Source: an uncultured bacterium (GTDB taxonomy: Bacteria > Patescibacteriota > Patescibacteriia > UBA1558 > GWA2-36-10). From it: DNA of 39,675 nt. The position numbers were made by a program, and so were the translations under genes. Below are positions 22,936-29,902 of the stretch, in pieces. The stretch covers positions 1 through 39,675 of the forward strand of contig CALMZN010000020.1 in NCBI GenBank assembly GCA_937870675.1, in the 5' to 3' direction. The notes below the pieces were generated by a model. That model had not been told where the DNA came from. It made no database searches and saw only the letters and a list, made by a program, of their open reading frames with translations. The stretch's first letter is position 1. Each line of letters begins with the position of its first letter.

Positions 22936-22962
22936 TATAGCAAAGCAGTAAAAAGACGTCAA
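22934..22962 (-). promoter_or_regulatory. promoter of the csoR-like, trxA, trxB, gdhA unit
   Basis: Minus strand TTGACG (22962-22957), 17-nt spacer, TATAAT (22939-22934). The transcript would start inside the operator, about 9 bases before the ATG, so the leader is very short. Confidence 0.75.
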
Positions 22963-22974
22963 GTGTGGTGATAA

Positions 22975-23160
22975 AAAACCACCGACCCCTAACCCCTCCC
23001 GACCTCCCCTTGACAGGGGAGGACTATTTAAGCCCCTTTGTTGTCTCGCCCAAAGGGCAACCACCCTCTGGGTGAAAAGGGAGTTTGGGGGATTTAGAAA
23101 AAAGAGGAATAAGCCCCCTTGTCAAAGGGGGTTCCTGCCTGCCGGCAGGCAGGTGGGGGA
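22975..23160. repeat. intergenic block of short palindromic repeats
   Basis: No gene. It contains CTCCCCTTGACAGGGGAGG-like and CCCCCTTGTCAAAGGGGG hairpins, a decayed copy (23047-23074) of the 30-bp palindrome found in trmD, and CCTGCCTGCCGGCAGGCAGG (perfect 20-bp palindrome, about 23134-23153). Such blocks are typical repeats of CPR genomes. Confidence 0.7.
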
Positions 23161-23186
23161 TTAAAAAAACCTCACCCCTCAGCTAT

Positions 23187-23215
23187 TTGACAATAATCTT
23201 AATAGGTGATATAAT
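23187..23215 (+). promoter_or_regulatory. promoter of the 86-aa membrane protein (perfect consensus)
   Basis: TTGACA (23187-23192), 17-nt spacer, TATAAT (23210-23215). Confidence 0.85.
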
Positions 23216-23246
23216 ATAATGTTTCCATAACCTGGGAGGTTCTTTC

Positions 23247-23507
23247 ATGGCAGACCGCAAGGGTCCTTCGCCAGCCAGTTCGTTCTTCATCTGTCTGGCC
23301 TACACCGCGGCAATCGCACTCGAACTCCGGCTTCTCTGCCATACTTGGTGGCAGGCCGCAGCACTAGTAGGTATCGGCTTTGTCATGTTCTGGATTGTCA
23401 TGATCTTCGCTGGGATGATCGGCATCAAGCGTCACGGTGCCATGCACATCCTACTGATCGCGGACCTTGTTATTTCTGCGCTAATCTACAAGGCCACCTT
23501 CGGGTGA
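23247..23507 (+). CDS. small multi-pass membrane protein (orphan, 86 aa)
   Basis: The Shine-Dalgarno GGGAGG precedes ATG by 7 bases. Three hydrophobic segments are visible (about 11-29, 33-57, 66-82). The first contains two Cys and a Glu (ICLAYTAAIALELRLLC). Basic residues (GIKRHG) separate the second and third helices. Codon and base use is GC-richer than the flanking DNA. No family recognised. Solitary unit with perfect-consensus promoter and a terminator at 23534. Confidence 0.65.
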   Translation: MADRKGPSPASSFFICLAYTAAIALELRLLCHTWWQAAALVGIGFVMFWIVMIFAGMIGIKRHGAMHILLIADLVISALIYKATFG

Positions 23508-23533
23508 CAATACATCACCCAGAATGGAGAGCG

Positions 23534-23570
23534 AGCCCCGTGGTACACACTGCGGGGCTTTAATTTTGTT
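23534..23570 (+). terminator. terminator of the 86-aa membrane protein gene
   Basis: AGCCCCG / CGGGGCT stem with a 12-nt loop, then TTAATTTTGTTT. The following 200 bases up to tRNA-Arg hold only a short hairpin (GGCTAATTTTAGCC, about 23589-23602) and no gene. Confidence 0.75.
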
Positions 23571-23772
23571 TAATTTTAATAATAAATTGGCTAATTTTAG
23601 CCAAAAATATTGCTTCTATAAAGAAAAGAAATAGTAGTAAATACACCTTAAATACGCCTATTGACAATTTTTATAACAGCTGAAATAAATTCGAAGTGAC
23701 AATAAGGGACAAGGAATCAAAAAACCAATTAAAATCTACTATCCTTATGGGATGGTCTCACCCCACACCAAC

Positions 23773-23847
23773 TGGTCCCCTCACCAGGAATCGAACCTGG
23801 ATCTAGAGCTTAGGAGTCTCTTGTTCTATCCATTGAACTATGAGGGG
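23773..23847 (-). tRNA. tRNA-Arg (CCT)
   Basis: Acceptor CCCCTCA/TGAGGGG, D stem GTTC/GAAC, anticodon loop CTCCTAA (anticodon CCT), T stem CCAGG/CCTGG, encoded CCA. The last base pair of the anticodon stem is an A-G mismatch. A GGGGCTTGCCCC hairpin lies just upstream on the minus strand. Confidence 0.92.
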
Positions 23848-23945
23848 GTCAAGTACTGCGGGGCAAGCCCCTGTGTCAAATTTTAGACCCAAAAGGATTG
23901 GTGTTTTTGTCCCTAATATTACGGAAAAGCTTGAGTCGTAATATA

Positions 23946-24074
23946 TTACTGAAGTATTTTGGTCAAAAACTGCGTACGACTCTCAATCATATAAACCCCA
24001 AAGTAAATTACCAAAATTGCTCCGACAATAATTCCTAATCTTTTTAGTTCGGCTTTAATATTTTTGTCAGTCAT
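23946..24074 (-). CDS. tiny single-pass membrane protein (42 aa)
   Basis: A short frame, MTDKNIKAELKRLG, then a hydrophobic helix (IIVGAILVIYFGVYMIES, about 15-32), then RTQFLTKILQ. The amphipathic basic start, central helix and polar end are what a real small membrane protein looks like, and the frame fills an otherwise empty interval upstream of tRNA-Arg. No strong Shine-Dalgarno is visible. Not recognised. Confidence 0.55.
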   Translation of the reverse strand: MTDKNIKAELKRLGIIVGAILVIYFGVYMIESRTQFLTKILQ

Positions 24075-24146
24075 AATCGTGTTTATTAATTAATGCCGTG
24101 TAATTTTAGTATATACGGCTGTTTTTGTCTATAATCTTTTGTTTCT

Positions 24147-24175
24147 TTGACAATTTTGACTCCTTAAACTAAAAT
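24147..24175 (+). promoter_or_regulatory. promoter of the bactofilin operon
   Basis: TTGACA (24147-24152), 17-nt spacer, TAAAAT (24170-24175). Confidence 0.75.
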
Positions 24176-24205
24176 TAAGACGTTAATTTGTAATAAAAAA
24201 ATAAT

Positions 24206-24649
24206 ATGTTTGGCAAAAAAGAAGCAGTGGTAAGCACAAAAAATATTGAGACAATAATCGGTCCTTCAGTAAGGGTTGAAGGCAATTTTACGGGCGAAGG
24301 CGACTTAATTATTGAGGGCATGCTGATCGGCACCCTAAACACCAAAAATAACCTCAAAATCGGCTCTAGCGCCGTAGTAGAGGCCACTGTCAAAGCCAAT
24401 AATGCCTTTATTGCCGGCCGTATAAAGGGCAATGTCACCATCAAGGGACGTCTAGAAATAACCAGCTCGGCCGTAATTGTTGGTGACATAAAAGCCGCTA
24501 TTCTATCCATAGAGAGTGGTGCCTTGATCCAGGGCAATGTAGCTATGCCCTTTAACGAGCCAAAACACGATGAACATCGCCCTAACCCCAAAAAAGAAGT
24601 AAAACGAACTGAAAATGAGTTAGCAGAAGGAAAACTTTTGGAGTCATAA
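24206..24649 (+). CDS. bactofilin, polymer-forming cytoskeletal protein
   Basis: Bactofilins self-assemble into filaments without nucleotides and help position envelope machinery. The 147 aa show a right-handed beta-helix of repeats such as GPSVRVEGNFTGEGDLIIEG, IGTLNTKNNLKIGSSAVVEA and AGRIKGNVTIKGRLEIT over residues about 18-115, flanked by short polar tails. It begins an operon with the kinase-like gene, 8 nt apart. Confidence 0.9.
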   Translation: MFGKKEAVVSTKNIETIIGPSVRVEGNFTGEGDLIIEGMLIGTLNTKNNLKIGSSAVVEATVKANNAFIAGRIKGNVTIKGRLEITSSAVIVGDIKAAILSIESGALIQGNVAMPFNEPKHDEHRPNPKKEVKRTENELAEGKLLES

Positions 24650-24657
24650 ATTTTGTT

Positions 24658-25404
24658 ATGTATCTTTACATATACGATTCATTTTTGAGTGACAAAAAAT
24701 ATTCCGACCTCTTATCCCAAATTGAAAAGCGCGTCACTGATTTGGGCATCAAGGGAAGAATTGCGCGTCTTTCTATTCTAAAAAACATGAAAGAGCTGAT
24801 CACCGACGGGATCAAGTCCGGCGTTCAGACCGTGGTGGTCATTGGCAATGCCCAAACTTTTGCCAAAGTTATTAATATTGTGGCTGGTTTGGAAGTGGTG
24901 CTGGGTTTGATACCGGTAGAAAATGACAACAAGATTGCTAAGATGCTTGGGGTGCCACCAAAACTTTTGGCTTGCGATGTAATCGCTTCGCGCATTATAA
25001 AAAAAATTGATCTGGGACTAATCAATGGCCATTTTTTTGTGGGGCAAGCGGAAATCAATGATGCTAATGTTTTGATTGAGTATGACGGCTACAATGTGCG
25101 ACCAACTACGGCTAATAATAATATCACTATCTATAACTTTGCCGATCGCTCCATAATACCAAATTCAACACCAGTTGATGGCGTGTTGGAGGTAGTGATT
25201 ACACCAATGAAGTCCGGGGTCTTTGGCAAAAAAAATATTACCGGCACTATTTTGCCTTTTTCTAAAATAAAAATAAGCGCTGAAGACGAGGAGCAGGTCT
25301 CAATTTTGACTGACGAACAAGTAATTATGAAAACCCCAGCCGAGATAAGTGTGGCGCCCCAAAAACTCCGAGTGATAGTGGGCCCAGAAAGGTGTTTTGA
25401 ATAA
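24658..25404 (+). CDS. diacylglycerol-kinase/LCB5-like protein with altered nucleotide motif
   Basis: 248 aa. The order of elements matches the DAGK/YegS fold: a nucleotide-binding strand-loop at about 58-72, then VLGLIPVENDNKIAKMLGVP at about 80-100, the counterpart of the family's LGIIPxGTxNDFARxLGIP. After that comes a beta-sandwich C-terminal half (GHFFVGQAEIND, LEVVITPMKSG). However, the catalytic GGDGT is replaced by VVVIGNAQTFAKVIN, so glycine and aspartate at the ATP site are missing. It may be a non-catalytic lipid-binding relative or use a different chemistry. It is co-transcribed with bactofilin, which suggests a membrane-associated role. Confidence 0.65.
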   Translation: MYLYIYDSFLSDKKYSDLLSQIEKRVTDLGIKGRIARLSILKNMKELITDGIKSGVQTVVVIGNAQTFAKVINIVAGLEVVLGLIPVENDNKIAKMLGVPPKLLACDVIASRIIKKIDLGLINGHFFVGQAEINDANVLIEYDGYNVRPTTANNNITIYNFADRSIIPNSTPVDGVLEVVITPMKSGVFGKKNITGTILPFSKIKISAEDEEQVSILTDEQVIMKTPAEISVAPQKLRVIVGPERCFE

Positions 25405-25423
25405 AATTTAGTTTTGGATATAC

Positions 25424-25460
25424 AAAAAAACCGCCGAGCTTAGCTCAACGGTTTTTTTTT
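25424..25460. terminator. bidirectional terminator between convergent genes
   Basis: AAAAAAACCG / CGGTTTTTTT with an inner GAGCT/AGCTC element. T runs on both strands serve the kinase-like gene (plus) and yidC (minus). It overlaps the last codons of yidC. Confidence 0.85.
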
Positions 25461-26135
25461 GAAACCCAGCACCATATATTGCTGAAGTATTGAGAAAAGT
25501 GTAGTAAATAGCCAGTAAAGCGTCAGGCCAGCTGGCAAGTTGCCACCAATAACAATTGTAAAAATAGGCATAAAGTAAATCATTTGATTGGTCATTATTT
25601 TGGACATGCCTGTCTGCTGTGATTTACCCATCAGCATCTTGGATTGCCAGAATTGAGCTGCCCCAGCCAATATAGCAATAATCCAATTCTTGCTAGCCAA
25701 ATTAATAAAACCAAAAGCAATTATATTTAGCTGTCCGGGATTCTGAACAAAAGAATATAGCAAATCGCCCTTACCGTTGTCTTTGGTCAGCCCGTTTAAA
25801 AATACTTGATAGAGGGCAATCAAAAATGGTAATTGGATTAATGTTGGCAAGCAAGAGGAAAAGGGATTTATTTTTCTTTCTTTGTAAAGCGCCATGAGCT
25901 CGGGCGCCATCTTTTCTTTGTCGTCCTTATATTTTTCTTTGATCTTTTCTATTTCCGGCTGGATAGTCTGTAATTCTTTTTGGGACTTGATGGCTTTTTT
26001 GGAAAATGGATACAAAATCAACCTAATGATCAGGGTTATCAGAATAATGGCCACGCCCAAATCATGACCGGGGGCTAGGTTGTATAAAAAAATTAATAAA
26101 TTGTAAATTGGTTGATAAAAAATTGTAGTGAACAT
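25440..26135 (-). CDS. yidC: membrane protein insertase YidC/Oxa1 family
   Basis: Inserts and folds inner-membrane proteins, alone or with Sec. 231 aa, the short form without the large periplasmic domain of Gram-negative YidC. Membrane segments lie at about 10-20, 28-45, 100-118, 140-165 and 195-220. The conserved basic residue for substrate contact is in LIIRLILYPFSKKAI, followed by the helical hairpin QPEIEKIKEKYKDDKEKMAPELMALYKE. It is last in the rpmH-rnpA-yidD-yidC cluster and starts 1 nt after yidD. Confidence 0.94.
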   Translation of the reverse strand: MFTTIFYQPIYNLLIFLYNLAPGHDLGVAIILITLIIRLILYPFSKKAIKSQKELQTIQPEIEKIKEKYKDDKEKMAPELMALYKERKINPFSSCLPTLIQLPFLIALYQVFLNGLTKDNGKGDLLYSFVQNPGQLNIIAFGFINLASKNWIIAILAGAAQFWQSKMLMGKSQQTGMSKIMTNQMIYFMPIFTIVIGGNLPAGLTLYWLFTTLFSILQQYMVLGFKKKPLS

Positions 26136-26136
26136 A

Positions 26137-26412
26137 TTATTTTATTGAATCAATTCCGCCTTTTGACCAAGGGTGACAGCGCAGTATGCGCCAAAGTGAT
26201 AAATAAATTCCTTTTATGGTTCCGTATTTTTCAAATGCTTGTTGGCTGTATTCCGAACAGTGCGGATGAAAGCGACAAAAACCATGAGGGAAAAATATTT
26301 TTAACCATCCTTGATCTGGTGAAAATGTTTTTTGATAAATTTTAATTAAAAAAATAAATATACTAGCCAACAATCGGTCTATTGTCTTTATTACTTTTAA
26401 CATTATTTTCAA
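26137..26412 (-). CDS. yidD: membrane protein insertion efficiency factor YidD
   Basis: Small amphipathic protein that assists YidC. The family motifs FHPHCSEYSQQAFEKYG (Cys and aromatic pattern) and LSLWRILRCHPWSKGGID are complete. 91 aa. Its start overlaps the end of rnpA by about 50 nt (start 26412), or 41 nt if the second Met (26403) is used; both are consistent with tight coupling. Confidence 0.93.
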   Translation of the reverse strand: MKIMLKVIKTIDRLLASIFIFLIKIYQKTFSPDQGWLKIFFPHGFCRFHPHCSEYSQQAFEKYGTIKGIYLSLWRILRCHPWSKGGIDSIK

Positions 26413-26749
26413 TATACAGGCGAGTTGTTTTTAAGGCAAATTGGAATTGTTTCTGCAAATCTCGCAGAGTAAGCTCGGCACAGCTTTTTTTGGCTATAAA
26501 CAAAATGTCCACTCCGGTTTTAATTTTGGTTAGCTCTGGTCTTACGGCCTCTCGCATACGACGCTTGATTTTGTTTCTAACAACAGCCCGTTTATCCACT
26601 TTGGTGGAGACCACAAAACCCAAGCGCAGTAAATTTTGGTTATTATATTGGTATTTGAGGGTTAATTGGGGTAAAAAAAAAGTTTTGCCCCCACGGACTA
26701 AGTTTTTGATATCCTTATCTGCGTGTAGCCTAAATTTTTTAGGCAACAT
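26363..26749 (-). CDS. rnpA: ribonuclease P protein component
   Basis: Protein subunit of RNase P, needed for 5' maturation of tRNAs. The basic signature RAVVRNKIKRRMREAVR is at about 54-70, preceded by LGFVVSTKVDKRAV. 128 aa, typical. It starts 3 nt after the rpmH stop, the standard gene order. Confidence 0.94.
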   Translation of the reverse strand: MLPKKFRLHADKDIKNLVRGGKTFFLPQLTLKYQYNNQNLLRLGFVVSTKVDKRAVVRNKIKRRMREAVRPELTKIKTGVDILFIAKKSCAELTLRDLQKQFQFALKTTRLYIENNVKSNKDNRPIVG

Positions 26750-26752
26750 AGT

Positions 26753-26884
26753 TTAGATGCTTATTTTCTTTCGGCCCCTAGCTTTTCGTCTTTTCAAGAC
26801 TTTTCGACCATCTTTGGTGGCCATGCGCTTCATAAAACCGTGTTTTTTGCTGGCGCGTTTTTTATTGGGGCGAAATGATGGCTT
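26753..26884 (-). CDS. rpmH: 50S ribosomal protein L34, lacking its start codon at the join
   Basis: Forty-three residues of L34 are intact: KPSFRPNKKRASKKHGFMKRM and KDGRKVLKRRKARGRKK match the whole family protein from residue 2 onward. Only the initiator methionine is missing, because the sequence changes at 26881-26886 into the end of fabI. A start at 26998 would add residues that are merely fabI read in another frame. Together with rnpA, yidD and yidC this is the classical cluster normally found beside dnaA and the origin. The dnaA side is missing here. Confidence 0.88.
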   Translation of the reverse strand, partial: KPSFRPNKKRASKKHGFMKRMATKDGRKVLKRRKARGRKKISI

Positions 26885-26888
26885 AGCT
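26879..26888. other. junction between two genomes (probable chimera)
   Basis: To the left are AT-rich patescibacterial genes, to the right GC-rich betaproteobacterial genes. The shift is abrupt, within a few bases, at the fabI stop (26885-26883) and the first surviving rpmH codon (26884-26882). Confidence 0.9.
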
Positions 26889-27665
26889 TTCGGCACCGGC
26901 GGTGGAATTGAAGCCGGCATCAACGTAGGTAATTTCGCCGGTAATGCCTGAGGCCAGGTCGGAGAGCATGAAGGCGGCGGCGTTGCCGACTTCTTCAATC
27001 GTCACGTTGCGGCGCAACGGCGCATTCTTGGCGACGATGTCGAGTTTCTCACCGAAGTTGGCGATGCCGCTGGCGGCCAGCGTCTTGATCGGGCCGGCTG
27101 ATATGGCATTGACGCGGATGCCCTTGGGTCCAAGGCTCTGCGCCATGTAGTACACGCTGGATTCAAGGCTGGCTTTAGCCAGGCCCATGACGTTGTAGTT
27201 GGGAATGGAGCGGTTGGCGCCCAGATACGACAGTGTAAGCAGTGCAGCCTGACGGCCTGCCATCATCGGTAACGCGGCCTTGGCCAGCGCGGCAAAGCTG
27301 TAGGAACTGATGTCGTGCGCGATGCGGAAGTTTTCACGGGTTACCGAGGAGAGAAAATCGCCGGCCAGCGCATCCTTCGGCACGAAGGCAATCGAGTGCA
27401 CCAGGCCATCGAGTCCATCCCAGTGTTTGCCGAGTTCGGCAAACACAGCATCGATTTGTTCGTCGCTGCCGACATCGCAGGGGAATACCAGGCTGGAACC
27501 AAATTCCTGGGCAAATTCCGTGACGCGATCCTTGATGCGATCGCCCTGATAGGTGAAGGCAAGTTCGGCACCTTCGCGCCTGCATGCTTCAGCGATGCCA
27601 TATGCGATCGAACGGTTGGAGATGACGCCGGTGATGAGCAAACGCTTGCCTGCAAGAAATCCCAT
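26883..27665 (-). CDS. fabI: enoyl-[acyl-carrier-protein] reductase (NADH)
   Basis: Last step of each fatty-acid elongation cycle. The N-terminus GKRLLITGVISNRSIAYGIA carries the FabI-specific glycine-rich site. HSIAFVPKDALAGDF is near 90-104. The catalytic set is Tyr147, Tyr157 and Lys164 (Y-x6-K in NYNVMGLAK), and ISAGPIKTLAASGI follows near 194. 260 aa, complete. GC-rich codon use. The stop codon lies exactly at the junction, so the natural downstream gene is unknown. It is divergent to the solute-binding-protein gene over a 74-nt spacer with a TATAAT in the minus orientation. Confidence 0.95.
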   Translation of the reverse strand: MGFLAGKRLLITGVISNRSIAYGIAEACRREGAELAFTYQGDRIKDRVTEFAQEFGSSLVFPCDVGSDEQIDAVFAELGKHWDGLDGLVHSIAFVPKDALAGDFLSSVTRENFRIAHDISSYSFAALAKAALPMMAGRQAALLTLSYLGANRSIPNYNVMGLAKASLESSVYYMAQSLGPKGIRVNAISAGPIKTLAASGIANFGEKLDIVAKNAPLRRNVTIEEVGNAAAFMLSDLASGITGEITYVDAGFNSTAGAES

Positions 27666-27739
27666 GATGGTCTCGAATGGTTGAGAATGACGCGATTATA
27701 ACGGCTGACGTTGACCACGGGCTTGGGTACACTTGCGGC

Positions 27740-29902
27740 ATGACACGGATCGGGGCGTTTTTATTCAGGACAGGTCTGCTGGGGCTGGGCTTGAGCCTGA
27801 TGGCAAGCTGCTCCGATCGCCTGAACACTCCCTATCCCGACAGTGAGACAGGCGCCAATGTGCTTTACAGCGCATTTTCCGAGCGTCCCAAGCATCTCGA
27901 CCCGGCGCGTTCCTACAGTTCGAACGAAGTCGAGTTCACAGGCCAGATCTACGAGCCGCCGCTGCAGTACCATTTTCTCAAGCGCCCCTACACGCTGATT
28001 CCTCTGACCGCCGAAGCCGTGCCCAGGCCGCGGTATGTCGACGCCGCCGGCAACGCACTGCCGGACGATGCGCCAGCAGCATCGATCGCAGAGAGCGTGT
28101 ACGAAATCCGGATTCGCCCCGGCATCCGCTACCAGCCGCATCCGGCGTTTGCGCGGGATGAAGCGGGGCGTTATCGTTATCATGCGCTCCCTGCATCGGA
28201 GATCGCCGGAAAAACCCGTATTCGTGATTTCGGGCACAGCGGCACCCGGGAATTGGTCGCTGCCGATTACGTGTACCAGATCAAGCGGTTGGCCAATCCC
28301 CGGCTCAGCTCGCCGATTTTTGGTTTGATGAGCGAGCATATCGTCGGCCTTAAGGCGCTGGGTGAAACGCTTGAAAAAGCAGCCAAAGCTGATCCCGTTG
28401 CGGCGCTAAAGCTCGACGACTTTCGGCTTGACGGGGCCGAAGTGGTCGATCGCCATACCTACCGCATTCGCATCAAGGGCAAATATCCGCAGTTCATCTA
28501 CTGGCTGGCGATGCCGTTCTTTGCGCCCATTCCATGGGAAGCCGAGGTGTTTTACGCACAGCCCGGGATGGCGGATAGGAATCTCACTCTCGACTGGCAG
28601 CCGGTCGGCACCGGCCCGTATTATCTGGCTGAGAACGATCCCAACCGCCGCATGGTGCTGAGGAAAAATCCGCACTTCCACGGCGAGACCTATCCGGCGG
28701 AAGGCAGTGCAGAGGACCGGCGGGACGGGCTGCTGGCGGACGCTGGCAAGCCGCTGCCGTTCGTGGACGAAGCGGTATTCAGCCTGGAAAAGGAAACCAT
28801 TCCCTACTGGAGCAAGTTTTTACAGGGCTATTACGATAGTTCCGGCATCAGTTCAGACAGCTTCGACCAAGCCGTGCAGTTCACCTCCGGCGGCAATCCG
28901 CAACTCACCGACAGCATGCGCGATCAGGACATCCATCTCATCACGACGGTGGCAGCTTCGCTCTGGTATGTTGGATTCAACATGCTCGACCCTGTGGTGG
29001 GGGGGGGGGGCGAGGACCGCCGGAAGCTTCGACAGGCGCTCTCCATCGCCTTCGACTACGACGAATTCATTTCGATTTTCCTGAATGGCCGCGGCATCCC
29101 GGCACAAGGGCCAATCCCGCCCGGGCTGTTCGGTTATGTCGAAGGCGAGGCGGGGTTGAATGCCTATGTGTACGAAGCGCACGACGGCCAGATTCGGCGC
29201 CGATCCATCGAAACGGCCAAGAAACTGCTGGCCGAGGCGGGTTATCCGAATGGACGCAATGTGAAAACGGGCGAACCGCTGGTGCTGTATTTCGACACCA
29301 TGGCGAGTGGACCCGATGCCAAGTCACGGCTCGACTGGATGAAGAAGCAGCTCGACAAGCTTAACGTGCAGCTGGTGGTTCGTGGCACCGACTACAATCG
29401 CTTCCAGGACAAGATCCGCAAGGGCAACGCACAACTGTTCGAGTGGGGCTGGAACGCCGACTACCCTGACCCGGAGAATTTCCTCTTCCTGCTGTACGGT
29501 CCGCACAAGAAGGTCGTCAGCGGCGGCGAGAATGCGGCCAACTACGACAACCCGGAATTCAACCGCCTGTTCGAGCGCATGAAGGACATGGATAACGGCC
29601 CTGGACGCCAGCAGGTGATCGACGCCATGCTGGAGATCGTGCGCCGCGATGCGCCGTGGATCTTCGCCTACTACCCCAAGTCCTTCGGCCTGCGCCACGG
29701 CTGGGTGCACAACGTCAAGCCCAACCTGATGGCGAATAACACACTCAAGTACCGGCGTATCGATCCTGCGCTGCGCGAGACCAGGCGTGCCGAATGGAAC
29801 AAGCCGGTGCTGTGGCCGATCGGACTGCTGCTTGCCGGATTGGCCGCGGTGATCGCCCCAGCGGTGATCGCGTGGCGGCGGCACGAGAGGAAAACCGCCT
29901 GA
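27740..29902 (+). CDS. yejA: family 5 extracellular peptide-binding lipoprotein (YejA-like)
   Basis: Periplasmic solute-binding component of a peptide ABC transporter. The start at 27740 gives a signal peptide ending in a lipobox-like LMASC (Cys at about 24), so a lipid anchor is likely. Family features: LYSAFSERPKHLDPARSYSSNE (ligand domain I), VEFTGQIYEPPLQYH, GTGPYYLAENDPNRRMVL, and RDAPWIFAYYPKSFGLRHGWVHN near the end. 720 aa; longer than E. coli DppA but close to YejA-type proteins. A C-terminal hydrophobic helix (LWPIGLLLAGLAAVIAPAVIAW) is unusual for a binding protein. A run of 12 G occurs at about 28999-29010. Its stop overlaps the start of the first permease. Confidence 0.88.
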   Translation: MTRIGAFLFRTGLLGLGLSLMASCSDRLNTPYPDSETGANVLYSAFSERPKHLDPARSYSSNEVEFTGQIYEPPLQYHFLKRPYTLIPLTAEAVPRPRYVDAAGNALPDDAPAASIAESVYEIRIRPGIRYQPHPAFARDEAGRYRYHALPASEIAGKTRIRDFGHSGTRELVAADYVYQIKRLANPRLSSPIFGLMSEHIVGLKALGETLEKAAKADPVAALKLDDFRLDGAEVVDRHTYRIRIKGKYPQFIYWLAMPFFAPIPWEAEVFYAQPGMADRNLTLDWQPVGTGPYYLAENDPNRRMVLRKNPHFHGETYPAEGSAEDRRDGLLADAGKPLPFVDEAVFSLEKETIPYWSKFLQGYYDSSGISSDSFDQAVQFTSGGNPQLTDSMRDQDIHLITTVAASLWYVGFNMLDPVVGGGGEDRRKLRQALSIAFDYDEFISIFLNGRGIPAQGPIPPGLFGYVEGEAGLNAYVYEAHDGQIRRRSIETAKKLLAEAGYPNGRNVKTGEPLVLYFDTMASGPDAKSRLDWMKKQLDKLNVQLVVRGTDYNRFQDKIRKGNAQLFEWGWNADYPDPENFLFLLYGPHKKVVSGGENAANYDNPEFNRLFERMKDMDNGPGRQQVIDAMLEIVRRDAPWIFAYYPKSFGLRHGWVHNVKPNLMANNTLKYRRIDPALRETRRAEWNKPVLWPIGLLLAGLAAVIAPAVIAWRRHERKTA

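Noticed and set aside
26753..26998. 81-aa version of L34 with a proline-rich N-terminal extension
   Set aside because: The extra 38 residues are fabI sequence read in another frame across the chimeric join.
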